A DNA stretch of 64,000 bases. Source: JAAZMI01 sp050948785 (GTDB lineage: Bacteria; Bacillota; Dethiobacteria; DTU022; UBA8154). Positions 42,220 to 51,056 of the stretch are shown piece by piece. The notes under the pieces are model-generated. The model was not told the origin of the DNA and did not search any database. It saw nothing but the letters and a program-made list of their open reading frames with translations. A program made the translations under genes and the position numbers. Where the stretch lies: contig JBMNEM010000008.1 in assembly GCA_050948785.1 (NCBI GenBank), positions 62,001-126,000 of the forward strand, written 5' to 3'. Position 1 is the stretch's first letter. Every line of letters starts with the position of its first letter.

Positions 42220-43125
42220 ATGGGTTTTGTAAATGCTCTTCTAGGTACTTTGGTTGCCCTTACTTCCGTTTCCAGTTATTTTTTCGTAAAAGATTATATA
42301 AAAAATCGAGAGCCTGATATCTCAAATAAACAAAATGCAGCCAACGTCGTTATTGGGTTCATCGCGAACTTTTTTGATACTCTTGGGATTGGCAGCTACG
42401 CCACGACTATGTCAACATGGAAGCTTTTCGGTTTGTGCCGGGATAAAAAGATACCGGGGACACTGAACCTAGGTTGCACTATACCGGTTGCAATTGAGGC
42501 ACTGGTGTTCATCACTGTCATTAAAGTTGATCCTGTAACCCTGGTTTCTATGCTTATTGCCGGAATTGTCGGCGCGTATCTTGGGGCCGGTGTTGTCTCT
42601 AAATTACCGGAAAGGAAAGTACAAATAGGAGTAGGTATTGCTCTGTTGATTGCCGCTTTCTTCATGCTGGCCGGTAAATTCGGTTGGATGCCGGGCGGTG
42701 GAGAAGCGATCGGGCTTACCGGTAGTAAACTCATTATAGCTGTAGTCGCCAACTTTATTTTAGGTGCCTTATTGACTCTGGGTATCGGCTGCTATGCTCC
42801 TTTAATGGCATTGGTCTATGCTTTAGGTATGAGTCCAAAGGTTGCCTTCCCGATAATGATGGGTACCGGCGCGTTTTTATTGCCGGTTGCCAGTTTTAAG
42901 TTCATTAAAGAAGGCGCTTATGAACGGAAGACGGCCATGTGGTATACTCTTGGCGGTATTCCAGCCGTTTTGATTGCAGCTTATATCGTGAAATCCTTAC
43001 CATTGGATACTTTAATGTGGGTAGTAATCTGTGTAGTTGCCTATACCTCCATTTACATGTTAAGGACTGCTTTTAAGCCGTCGTCGGAGCCGGAGTTGGC
43101 GGTCGCACAAGACACGAAAGCATAG
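42220..43125 (+). CDS. TauE/SafE-family permease of the prd cluster
   Basis: 301 residues, about eight membrane segments in two halves (FVNALLGTLVALTSVSSYFF, NVVIGFIANFFDTLGIGSYATT, VSMLIAGIVGAYLGAGVVSK, IIAVVANFILGALLTLGIGCYAPLMALVYALG). The repeated NF-x-D/L-TLGIG motif is the TauE/SafE mark. The family exports sulfite and other small organic anions. The place after prdB, with a ribosome site AAAAGGAGTG, suggests transport of proline or its product 5-aminovalerate; only the context supports that. Confidence 0.8.
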   Translation: MGFVNALLGTLVALTSVSSYFFVKDYIKNREPDISNKQNAANVVIGFIANFFDTLGIGSYATTMSTWKLFGLCRDKKIPGTLNLGCTIPVAIEALVFITVIKVDPVTLVSMLIAGIVGAYLGAGVVSKLPERKVQIGVGIALLIAAFFMLAGKFGWMPGGGEAIGLTGSKLIIAVVANFILGALLTLGIGCYAPLMALVYALGMSPKVAFPIMMGTGAFLLPVASFKFIKEGAYERKTAMWYTLGGIPAVLIAAYIVKSLPLDTLMWVVICVVAYTSIYMLRTAFKPSSEPELAVAQDTKA

Positions 43126-43181
43126 TTGGCGCTGGCATATACTGCTATCAATTCAGTAACAGGCACTAGAACGGGGATCAT

Positions 43182-43219
43182 AACGGGGACAATCTCAGAA
43201 GGAGGTGTGTCCCCGTTTC
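43182..43219 (+). terminator. Terminator after the TauE/SafE permease
   Basis: AACGGGGACA (43182-43191) with TGTCCCCGTT (43208-43217), then TTCTT. It closes the prd operon 57 bases after the permease stop. Confidence 0.7.
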
Positions 43220-43497
43220 TTAAATAAACAGAAATTATTTTTTTAGGTAATTTTTTTAGGTAATATTAGATTATCCAAAACCAAGACGTGTTAACGTGCA
43301 TGATAAACGGTAGTAAAAAACCTGCACGAACGATCAATTAAAAAGGGGAAATAAAACTGGCCACCTCGAATATTTTATTTATCGGTAAATAACATGAGAG
43401 AAGGAGCGAGTAAATCCCTTGTTTTTTAATAAGAGAAAAGAAAAACTAACCAGAGCTGGTATCAACTGAGTACCAACCTTGGCCACCTTATTAAATA

Positions 43498-43680
43498 TTA
43501 GTCATTGCATCTGTAGATTGTTTTCATATATTGGTAGATTAGTTTATCCAGTTGACAGCTTAAGGTGTACGTTTGTATACAATGTCTTGGTGCGTTTTTT
43601 TCCGGATCAAATTTTTTGTAAAGTTTTCTGCGGAGGTTTTCGATGTCTGCAAGCAGTTTTTTTTCATTTTCCTGTTTCAT
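43498..43680 (-). CDS. Spo0E-like aspartyl-phosphate phosphatase
   Basis: 60 residues, a two-helix hairpin: MKQENEKKLLADIENLRRKLYKKF and, after a short turn, SCQLDKLIYQYMK, which contains the SxxLDxLI signature of the Spo0E family. These small proteins dephosphorylate Spo0A and slow sporulation. The ATG at 43680 has an AGAGG site nine bases upstream; an upstream in-frame ATG extends the frame to 43722 without a ribosome site. It stands alone, opposite to its neighbours. Confidence 0.78.
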   Translation of the reverse strand: MKQENEKKLLADIENLRRKLYKKFDPEKNAPRHCIQTYTLSCQLDKLIYQYMKTIYRCND

Positions 43681-43722
43681 TTTGCAGCCTCTTTTACCCA
43701 GCTTAGATAATTTTGACGTCAC

Positions 43723-44463
43723 TACTCAGGTCAACAGGTTGTTTACGAAACCTTGGATCGTAAAGCACGGGTACGGATTTATCATCTTTCTTTTGGTCCT
43801 GCGCTGCATTTTGGGGACATTATCAAATGATTTCTTGTTTCTATTTTCTTTTCCTAAGCAGTTACGTTTTGACAATATCTTTAACTATAGGAATTTATTC
43901 CTATATTTTATTTTTCGACATGTAGTTTAAAATTCCTCTTTATTAAGAAAAATTAATACATTTTGTTTCTAACTTTTCCTCCAGTTGCAATTTATGTCAT
44001 TTTAAGTTTAATTATGTTTTATTATACTAAATTTAGTATGAAATTTTTCATTTGGCAATCTGTTGGAAAAGGTTGATTTTCGTTTCTTTTTTGAGAAAAA
44101 GGATAAAACATCAAATTTTTCTAACTATTCCTGAATACTTAAAAGTTTACGCCAATAAGAAGGATTTTCTCTTTCAGATGTCGAAATCAAAATGGGCGGT
44201 AAATAATTTAATTGCGGAATAAAAGTATGGGGTAAGGTGTTTAGATTTTGAACGAGACGAAGAGGGGTAAAGGGGGTGTCCTGGAGAGAAAAAAGTTTGA
44301 TAATAATACCGCATAATACCGCCGAAAAAAAGTATCTTCTTTAGTCTTTTACAGTAATTAATCTGGTTGGTAGCTTTTCTTTTATGTGAGGAATACAGGT
44401 GAGTGGTTGTAAGCAATCTTGAAGGGATGGTAGATAAAATTACATCTCTAGCGAGGTATGAAG
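43723..44463. other. 740-base AT-rich intergenic region
   Basis: No gene is supportable on either strand. It holds a direct repeat of ATAATACCGC near 44306-44326 and presumably the promoter of the Fe-S/Etf/Hdr operon, which I could not identify with confidence. Confidence 0.4.
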
Positions 44464-45606
44464 ATGAATACAGAAGTACAGAGTTTTATCCAGAAACATG
44501 ATTTGTTGGGGTGCATCCAGTGTGGAAGATGTACCGGCGGTTGCCCGGTTACTGTACGGACTAACTTAAATGTTCGCCGTTTTGTTTATGATGCTCTCGA
44601 TGAGAGTATGCTTGATGAACTGGCTAAATTGCCGGAAGTATGGGATTGTAGCGCCTGCCATACCTGTGCCGTCAGATGTCCCAAAGGCCTTAAACCCGTG
44701 GAGGTGCTGATCGGATTAAGAAACATTCTCGTGGAAGGCGGCGTAATTCAGCCGACAGTCAGGGATGCCTTGGAGAGCGCTTTCCGGGAGGGCAATCCCT
44801 GGAATAAACCCAAGGCGACGCGCAGTGATTGGATGCAGGGATTGGATGTCAACATTGCTGCACCCGGAGAGAGGGTGGAAAACCTCATCTTTGTTTGTTG
44901 TACTATCGCCTACGATCCCAAGGTTCAAGTCATCGCCCGCAACTTGGTGAAGATTCTTAATAAAGCTGGAATCAATTATGGCTTTATTGGGGATGACGAG
45001 GTCTGCTGTGCTAGTGAAATATTCAACCTGGGGGAAGTCGGAGAAGACGGCCTTTTTGAAATGATGGTTGAGGATAACACAGAACAGTTAAATAGCTATG
45101 ATACTGCCAGGATTGTGGCACTTTCCCCCCACTGTTATTCCACCTTCAAAAACCAGTACCCAGATTTGAAAGCGGAGGTTATCCACTATACACATCTGTT
45201 GAAGGAAATCCTGGAAGAGGAAAAGTTGGCGTTTACGAAGGAGTTTTCCCAAAAGATTGTTTTTCATGATCCTTGTTTCTTGGGTAAACAAAATGATGTT
45301 TTCGATGAACCACGCTATATATTAAACCAGATTCCCGGAGCAGAGCAGGTGGAATTTTCACGCAATAAAGAGCGCAGTCTCTGCTGTGAAGGGGGCGGGG
45401 GTAAGATGTGGGCGGAAACTGAATCCCGTAAAGAACGCCTGGCAGAAATGAGAGTCCGGGATGCCAAGGATCTGGGTGCTACCATATTGGCTGTTGCTTG
45501 TCCCTTCTGTGTTTTGACTTTGGATGATGCTGTTAAAGCGAAGGGTTTTGAGGAGGAAATGCGAGTTGTAGAAATTCTAGAGCTTGCGGGGGAGCTTATT
45601 GAGTAG
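44464..45606 (+). CDS. HdrC-HdrB fusion Fe-S oxidoreductase (HdrD/GlpC-like)
   Basis: 380 residues. N-terminus: GCIQCGRCTGGCP and CSACHTCAVRCP, two 4Fe-4S clusters as in HdrC. C-terminus: two CCG domains as in HdrB, the first degenerate (FVCCTIAYDP...EVCCASEIF), the second complete (FHDPCFLGKQND...SLCCEGGGGKMW...ACPFCVLTL), which may bind the unusual 4Fe-4S cluster of heterodisulfide reductases. The ATG at 44464 keeps a better distance from GCGAGG than the one at 44458. It precedes etfB-etfA, an order known from anaerobes where Etf passes electrons to such Fe-S proteins and the membrane. Confidence 0.85.
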   Translation: MNTEVQSFIQKHDLLGCIQCGRCTGGCPVTVRTNLNVRRFVYDALDESMLDELAKLPEVWDCSACHTCAVRCPKGLKPVEVLIGLRNILVEGGVIQPTVRDALESAFREGNPWNKPKATRSDWMQGLDVNIAAPGERVENLIFVCCTIAYDPKVQVIARNLVKILNKAGINYGFIGDDEVCCASEIFNLGEVGEDGLFEMMVEDNTEQLNSYDTARIVALSPHCYSTFKNQYPDLKAEVIHYTHLLKEILEEEKLAFTKEFSQKIVFHDPCFLGKQNDVFDEPRYILNQIPGAEQVEFSRNKERSLCCEGGGGKMWAETESRKERLAEMRVRDAKDLGATILAVACPFCVLTLDDAVKAKGFEEEMRVVEILELAGELIE

Positions 45607-45783
45607 CATCTCGTTTTCTTTTTCTTTGTGCCTGGTTAAAAAAATAAACTGCAGGTTAAAGCTGTATTGTTATGTTACTGGCTACATTTAATTTGAAGGG
45701 GGAGATACTTTTTAAAAATTCTCAGTCCGGGTTTATACGGGCCCATCTTTTGAAAATAACCAGCTACAGGAGGTGGAGCTTTT

Positions 45784-46572
45784 ATGAAAACATTTGTTTG
45801 TATCAAAAGAGTGCCGGATACTTCGGAGGCAGAAGTAAAGGTGGACGCAGCGGGTAAGGATGTTGACAGCAGCAAATTTTCCTTTGATATCAATGATGCT
45901 GACAACTATGCCGTCGAAGAGGCCGTACTTATCAAGGAAGCTAAAGGAGGAACGGTCCAGGTTGTTTGTATGGGACCGTCAGATGCAGATGTGATGATTC
46001 GCATGGCCCTGGCCAAAGGCGGGGATAGTGCGATGCGTATTGATGACCCGCGGATCAATGCCCGGGATCCCATGAAGGCGGCTAAGGCTCTGGCTGCGGC
46101 GATCAAGGGGCAGGAATTTGATCTGGTGTTAACAGGATGCATGTCCAATGACGACGGTAACATGTCAACAGGGGTAGCTCTGGCGGAGGAGTTGGGTGTG
46201 TCTCACGCCTCCATGGTCAAAAAACTGGAGGTTGAAGACGGTAAAATCAAGGCTTACAGGGAACTGGAAGGTGGTATAGCTGAGGTTGTGGAAATTACCC
46301 TGCCGGCAGTTGTCACCATCCAGACCGGTATTAATGAGCCCCGTTACGCTCCCATCCGGGGAATCCGGATGGCGCAGAAGAAAGAACTGAAGGTATTGAA
46401 AATAGAAGATCTGGGACTAAGTGAGGAAGAGGTTAGTGCAGCCAGTTCTTTGGTAGAGCTGCAAAAACTTTATATCCCCGAAGTAGTCTCCAAAGCAGAA
46501 GTGATCGAAGGCGAACCCGAAGAAAAAGCTGAGATCATGGCAACTAAACTGGTGAAAGGAGGACTGCTCTAA
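45784..46572 (+). CDS. etfB: Electron transfer flavoprotein, beta subunit
   Basis: 262 residues: MKTFVCIKRVPDTSEAEVKVD at the start, INDADNYAVEEAVLIKEAKGG, DLVLTGCMSNDDGNMSTGVALAEELG and the C-terminal anchor helix (EEEVSAASSLVELQKLYIP). AMP/FAD-binding Rossmann-like fold. It pairs with etfA one base downstream (stop TAA, A, ATG). Ribosome site GGAGGTGGAG. Confidence 0.93.
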   Translation: MKTFVCIKRVPDTSEAEVKVDAAGKDVDSSKFSFDINDADNYAVEEAVLIKEAKGGTVQVVCMGPSDADVMIRMALAKGGDSAMRIDDPRINARDPMKAAKALAAAIKGQEFDLVLTGCMSNDDGNMSTGVALAEELGVSHASMVKKLEVEDGKIKAYRELEGGIAEVVEITLPAVVTIQTGINEPRYAPIRGIRMAQKKELKVLKIEDLGLSEEEVSAASSLVELQKLYIPEVVSKAEVIEGEPEEKAEIMATKLVKGGLL

Positions 46573-46573
46573 A

Positions 46574-47548
46574 ATGGGTGATGTCTATGTTCTGGCCGAG
46601 CACCGTCAGGGAGAACTGCGGGAAGTAACGCTGGAGATGCTGACCAAAGCTTCCGAAGTGGCCGAAAAGTTGGGTGGAACAACGGTAGCGGTCCTTCTGG
46701 GCAGCGGTGTGGATTCCTTTGCCGAAAAACTTGTCGGCTACAGCGATAAAGTTCTTTATGTTGATGATCCTCTTTTCGCTGATTATAATTCCGAAAAGTA
46801 TCAGAAGGCCCTGGTGGAGTTAATTAAACAGTATCAGCCCGAACTGTTCATGATTGGCCATACGACTCAAGGTGTTGACTTGGCCCCGGCACTGGCCGTG
46901 GAAATGAAGATGCCTTATATTTCAGACGTAATCGATCTGGAATTCCCAGATGGTAAACCCCAGCCTGTGCGTCAGTATTACCAAGGTAAGGTCAACGCTA
47001 ATTTTATCTTTAAGGGAGAGCCACCTTATCTGATTACCTTCCGGGAAGCTAGCATTGAAGTTGCTGAGCCCTCCAAAAAAGGTGAGGTTGAAAAGATCGA
47101 TTCTCCCTTGAAAGAGGATATTGACTACCGTCGCTTCATTGAATACGTTGAAGCAGAAGTGGGAGATGTCGATATAACCCAGTCAGAGGTTCTTATTGCT
47201 GTCGGGCGGGGAATTAAAGAAGATAAAAATATGGCGATGATCGAAGAGCTGGCTGAAGCGATTAATGCTGATCTCTGTGGTTCCCGCGCGGCTACTGATG
47301 CCGGCTGGCTGTCTCACGACCGTCAGGTGGGTACTTCCGGTAAGGCGGTCAAACCCAAGCTCTATATTGCTATCGGTATTTCCGGTGCCTTCCAGCACAT
47401 AGCTGGTATAAAAGGGTCAAAAACCATTGTGGCCATTAACAGGGATCCCGATGCGCCGATCTTTACTGTAGCAGATTTTGCCATTGTTGATGATCTTTTC
47501 AAGGTGGTTCCCAAGTTAACGGAAAAACTGAAAGAGTTACGGGGTTGA
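46574..47548 (+). CDS. etfA: Electron transfer flavoprotein, alpha subunit
   Basis: 324 residues. N-terminal half: VYVLAEHRQGELREVTLEML, LFMIGHTTQGVDLAPALAVE. C-terminal FAD domain: VGRGIKEDKNMAMIEELAEA, GSRAATDAGWLSHDRQVGTSGKAVKPKLYIAIGISGAFQHIAGI and INRDPDAPIFTVADFAIVDD, the canonical EtfA signature. With EtfB it forms a flavin heterodimer; whether it bifurcates cannot be told from the sequence by eye, but the HdrA and Flx partners downstream make that plausible. Confidence 0.93.
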   Translation: MGDVYVLAEHRQGELREVTLEMLTKASEVAEKLGGTTVAVLLGSGVDSFAEKLVGYSDKVLYVDDPLFADYNSEKYQKALVELIKQYQPELFMIGHTTQGVDLAPALAVEMKMPYISDVIDLEFPDGKPQPVRQYYQGKVNANFIFKGEPPYLITFREASIEVAEPSKKGEVEKIDSPLKEDIDYRRFIEYVEAEVGDVDITQSEVLIAVGRGIKEDKNMAMIEELAEAINADLCGSRAATDAGWLSHDRQVGTSGKAVKPKLYIAIGISGAFQHIAGIKGSKTIVAINRDPDAPIFTVADFAIVDDLFKVVPKLTEKLKELRG

Positions 47549-47615
47549 TCACGGGAAAAGATGATTTTTGCGGTAGGCATGATCAGTTATTCTTGGTTGG
47601 AGGATGAAAGATGCA

Positions 47616-49616
47616 ATGAACAACAAGCCCAAAATCGGTGTGTATATCTGTCACTGCGGGATCAATATTGCCAAAACGGTGGATGTTGAAGCTGTAACGG
47701 AGTTTGCCTCCCACCTGCCAAATGTGAAGGTGGCACGCAATTACTCCTATATGTGTTCTGACCCCGGACAGGTGCTGATCCGGGAAGATATTAAAAATGA
47801 GGGCTTAAACCGCGTCGTGGTGGCCTCCTGTTCTCCCCGTATGCACGAGCTGACTTTCCGTAAGACTCTGGCAGAAGCAGGGCTGAATCCCTACTATTTG
47901 GAGATGGCCAATATCAGGGAACATTGTTCCTGGGTCCATGAAGAAGTCGATAGGGCCACATCCAAGGCCAAAAAATTAGTAGCTGCTGCTGCAGTCAAAG
48001 CACGCTTGCTGGAGCCTTTGCAGGAAAAAGAGGTGGATGTCGAGCCCGCCACCTTGATTATTGGGGGGGGGATCGCCGGGATACAGGCGGCTTTGGATAT
48101 TGCCAATGCCGGTTTTAAAGTTTACTTGGTGGAGAAAAGCCCCTCTGTGGGTGGGAGAATGTCCCAGCTGGATAAAACATTTCCGACATTGGATTGTTCG
48201 GCCTGTATCCTTACACCCAAAATGGTGGATGTGGCCAGCCATCCCAATATCGAGTTGCTCACCTATTCCCAGGTGGAAGATGTATCCGGCTTTGTGGGTA
48301 ACTTCGACGTTAAGGTGCGTAAGAAAGCCCGTTATGTGGATATGGATAAATGTACTGGCTGCGGGGTTTGTGCCCAGGAATGCCGCCTTACCGGGCGGAT
48401 TCCCAGCGAATTTGATGCGGGTATGGGTAAAAGGGCTGCGATTTATCTTCCCTTTCCCCAGGCCGTGCCGGCGAAATATACTATCGACCCCGAACGCTGT
48501 CTTTTCCTGACCCGGGGTAAATGCGGGAAGGCTCCCAAATGTGTAGATGCCTGCGGGGCCGGGGCCATTAACTTCGAACAGCAGGATGAAATTATTGAAT
48601 TTAAAGTGGGAGCGGTAATTGTGGCTACCGGTTTCGATGTTTTCGATCCCTCGAAGAAGCCGGAATACGGTTACAATGATTATGACAATGTAATTACCGG
48701 CCTGGAGCTGGAGCGACTGGTATCCGCTTCCGGTCCTACCGGGGGCAATATCGTGATTGGTGAGGGAGAAGAGGCCTTTGTGCCCAAAGAGATTGCTTTT
48801 ATCAAATGCGTGGGTTCCCGGGACAAGAGCACAGGGAATGAGTACTGTTCCCGTGTCTGTTGCATGTATACGGCTAAACTGGCGCACCTGATGAAAGAAA
48901 AAATTCCGGAGGCCAATATCAGGGTTTATTATATGGATGTCCGGGCTTTCGGTAAGGGGTATGAGGAGTTTTATGATCGCGTCCGCCGGGAAGGAATCCG
49001 CTATATTCGCGGCAATCCTTCGGAAATATTCAAGCGGGGCGATAAGCTCGTGATCAAAGCGGAGAATACCCTTACATCCACGCCGCTGGAAGATGAGGTC
49101 GATCTGGTTGTCCTGGGAGTAGGGCTGGAGCCCCGTAAAGATGCCCGGGAAGTAATTGATCTGTTGCGGTTATCCCAATCGGCGGACCGTTTCTACCTGG
49201 AGGCTCATCCCAAGCTTGCTCCTGTGGATACGGCCACGGACGGGGTATTCCTGGCGGGTTGTGCCCAGGGTCCCAAGGATATTCCGGACACTGTTGCCCA
49301 ATCCAAAGGGGCGGCGTCATCGGCCCTTGTGCTTCTTTCCAGTGGAAAAGTCAAGGTTCATGCCCAGGTTTCCTATATTAATGAGGAAACATGCCGTGGC
49401 TGCGGCTACTGCGTGGAGATCTGTCCCTACAGCGCGATTGAGCTGGTAACAGTGAATCAATTTGGACACGAGGCTTTGGTAGCCAGGGTCAACGACGCTT
49501 TGTGTAAAGGTTGCGGTGCTTGTGCTGCCGGCTGTTTTTCTGGTTCTGCCCAGCAGAAATCTTTTATGGACAGCCAGATATTGCCGCAAATTGCTGCATT
49601 GGGGGTTATGAGATGA
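47616..49616 (+). CDS. hdrA: HdrA-like flavoprotein
   Basis: 666 residues, full HdrA size. N-terminus GVYICHCGINIAKTVDVEAV, then Cys-rich SYMCSDPGQVLIRED and VVASCSPRMHE; FAD motif IIGGGIAGIQAALDIANAGF near 150; HdrA-specific LDCSACILTPKM; ferredoxin clusters CTGCGVCAQECR, CRGCGYCVEICP and CKGCGACAAGC. HdrA is the bifurcating flavin subunit of heterodisulfide reductases. Here HdrB/HdrC are supplied by the HdrD-like gene 44464 or elsewhere. No TGA Sec is found. ATG 47616 fits the GGTTGGAGG site; 47604 is too close. It overlaps the next gene by ATGA. Confidence 0.9.
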   Translation: MNNKPKIGVYICHCGINIAKTVDVEAVTEFASHLPNVKVARNYSYMCSDPGQVLIREDIKNEGLNRVVVASCSPRMHELTFRKTLAEAGLNPYYLEMANIREHCSWVHEEVDRATSKAKKLVAAAAVKARLLEPLQEKEVDVEPATLIIGGGIAGIQAALDIANAGFKVYLVEKSPSVGGRMSQLDKTFPTLDCSACILTPKMVDVASHPNIELLTYSQVEDVSGFVGNFDVKVRKKARYVDMDKCTGCGVCAQECRLTGRIPSEFDAGMGKRAAIYLPFPQAVPAKYTIDPERCLFLTRGKCGKAPKCVDACGAGAINFEQQDEIIEFKVGAVIVATGFDVFDPSKKPEYGYNDYDNVITGLELERLVSASGPTGGNIVIGEGEEAFVPKEIAFIKCVGSRDKSTGNEYCSRVCCMYTAKLAHLMKEKIPEANIRVYYMDVRAFGKGYEEFYDRVRREGIRYIRGNPSEIFKRGDKLVIKAENTLTSTPLEDEVDLVVLGVGLEPRKDAREVIDLLRLSQSADRFYLEAHPKLAPVDTATDGVFLAGCAQGPKDIPDTVAQSKGAASSALVLLSSGKVKVHAQVSYINEETCRGCGYCVEICPYSAIELVTVNQFGHEALVARVNDALCKGCGACAAGCFSGSAQQKSFMDSQILPQIAALGVMR

Positions 49617-50047
49617 GCGAGCAACAATATGAACCGAATGTCGTCGCTTTTTTATGTAACTGGTGTTCCTATGCCGGCGCTGACCTGGCTGGAACCAGCA
49701 GGATACAGTACCCTTCCAACCTGAATATCATCAGGGTTATGTGCAGCGGCAGGGTCAACCCCCTTTTTGTCATGAATGCTTTACAACAGGGTGCCGATGG
49801 CGTCCTGATTTCCGGCTGCCATCCAGGCGACTGCCACTATATGGAAGGAAATTTCTATGCCCGTCGCCGGTTTACTCTGATGAAGGAGCTGCTGGATTAT
49901 GTGGGTGTGGATTCACGGCGCTTCAATATGAGCTGGGTTTCCGCCTCAGAAGGTGCCAAGTGGAAAGATGTGGTTGAAGAAGTGGTTGAAAATGCTAAAG
50001 AGGCCGGGCCTTTTGAACAATTCCGGCGGAACAAGATCAATTGGTAG
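49613..50047 (+). CDS. MvhD/FlxD-like iron-sulfur subunit
   Basis: 144 residues. VAFLCNWCSYAGADLAGTSR, VMCSGRVNPLFVMNALQQGADGVLISGCHPGDCHYMEGN: the MvhD fold with one 2Fe-2S cluster, linking HdrA to its electron donor. Some homologues have Sec in this motif; here the codon is TGC (Cys). Starts within the hdrA stop (ATGA), so it is coupled to HdrA. Confidence 0.9.
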   Translation: MSEQQYEPNVVAFLCNWCSYAGADLAGTSRIQYPSNLNIIRVMCSGRVNPLFVMNALQQGADGVLISGCHPGDCHYMEGNFYARRRFTLMKELLDYVGVDSRRFNMSWVSASEGAKWKDVVEEVVENAKEAGPFEQFRRNKINW

Positions 50048-50061
50048 AGGAGGGGGATCGC

Positions 50062-51045
50062 TTGGTAGACCTGGAAAAACTCAGAACTGTAGCCAGAGAG
50101 ACCATCTCCCGGGACGACGTCAAATATCTGATCGGCTGGAGACAGGGAACCTATGGCTTTAGGGTATCTCCATGCTTTATTAAGGAGCCGGGAGAGGCAG
50201 AGCAGTTGATCTTTTCACCTCTTTGTACCAATAACCTGGCGTCCTATCTCATTGTAATGGAAAAACTGCCGCTCCCCCGGGGGGAACAACCCGATACGCG
50301 CAAAGTTGCCGTCATGGTTAAAGGCTGCGACAGCCGTGCTGTTGTCCAGCAGTTAATTGAACAGGGCACGAAAAGGGAAGAGCTGTACATTATTGGCTGT
50401 CCCTGTGAGGGAGTTTTGGACTTAAAAAAGGTGGAAGCGAAATTTCCCCATATCCTGGACCCGGTGACAGTCCAGTGGGGAAAGGATAAGATTATCTTTC
50501 AACTGCCGGAAGGTGTTGAAGAGGTCCCCAGGGAGGAAGTGCTGGCACAAAAATGTTTGGACTGCCGTGATCCCAACCCCGTTATAGCTGATATAACACT
50601 GGGTGAAGGGGTTCAGGCCTGGGGAAACGGAGAATATCAGGATGTTCAGGAGTTGGAGGCAAAAGGTGCGGAAGAGCGCTGGTCGTTTTGGGAGGATAAA
50701 TTTAACAGTTGTATCAGGTGTTACTCTTGCCGCAACGTTTGCCCCATGTGTTATTGCAAGGACTGTGTGTTGGATCGGCTCAATCCCAGCTGGGTATATC
50801 GTTCCAGCAATGTTTCGGAAAACACGGCATTCCATCTGTCCCGCGCTTTCCATCTTGCCGGGCGCTGTGTTGAGTGCGGGGAATGTGAAAGGGTCTGCCC
50901 GGTTGATATACCGTTAATGAAGCTCAATAAGAAGCTTGCTAAAGAGGTCGAGGAGAAGTATGGATATAGGCCCGGGCTCGATCCCGAAGCTAAACCGTTG
51001 CAATCCAGCTATCGTCCTGACGATAAGGAAGACTTCATTCTCTAG
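50062..51045 (+). CDS. Fe-S subunit of the F420-hydrogenase/dehydrogenase beta-like type (Flx cluster)
   Basis: 327 residues. N-terminal half: VAVMVKGCDSRAVVQQLIEQGT and YIIGCPCEGVLDLKKV, as in FrhB/FdhB-type subunits that bind flavin or F420-like cofactors. C-terminus: CIRCYSCRNVCPMCYCKDCVLD and CVECGECERVCPVDIPL, two 4Fe-4S clusters. TTG 50062 has GAGGAGGGGG nine bases upstream; the frame also allows TTG 50041. Lies between the FlxD-like and the next Fe-S gene. Confidence 0.8.
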   Translation: MVDLEKLRTVARETISRDDVKYLIGWRQGTYGFRVSPCFIKEPGEAEQLIFSPLCTNNLASYLIVMEKLPLPRGEQPDTRKVAVMVKGCDSRAVVQQLIEQGTKREELYIIGCPCEGVLDLKKVEAKFPHILDPVTVQWGKDKIIFQLPEGVEEVPREEVLAQKCLDCRDPNPVIADITLGEGVQAWGNGEYQDVQELEAKGAEERWSFWEDKFNSCIRCYSCRNVCPMCYCKDCVLDRLNPSWVYRSSNVSENTAFHLSRAFHLAGRCVECGECERVCPVDIPLMKLNKKLAKEVEEKYGYRPGLDPEAKPLQSSYRPDDKEDFIL

Positions 51046-51056
51046 GGGTGGGTGCT

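Noticed and set aside
47976..48887. A 303-codon reverse-strand frame inside hdrA
   Set aside because: Antisense shadow; hdrA is clear on the forward strand with all its cofactor motifs.
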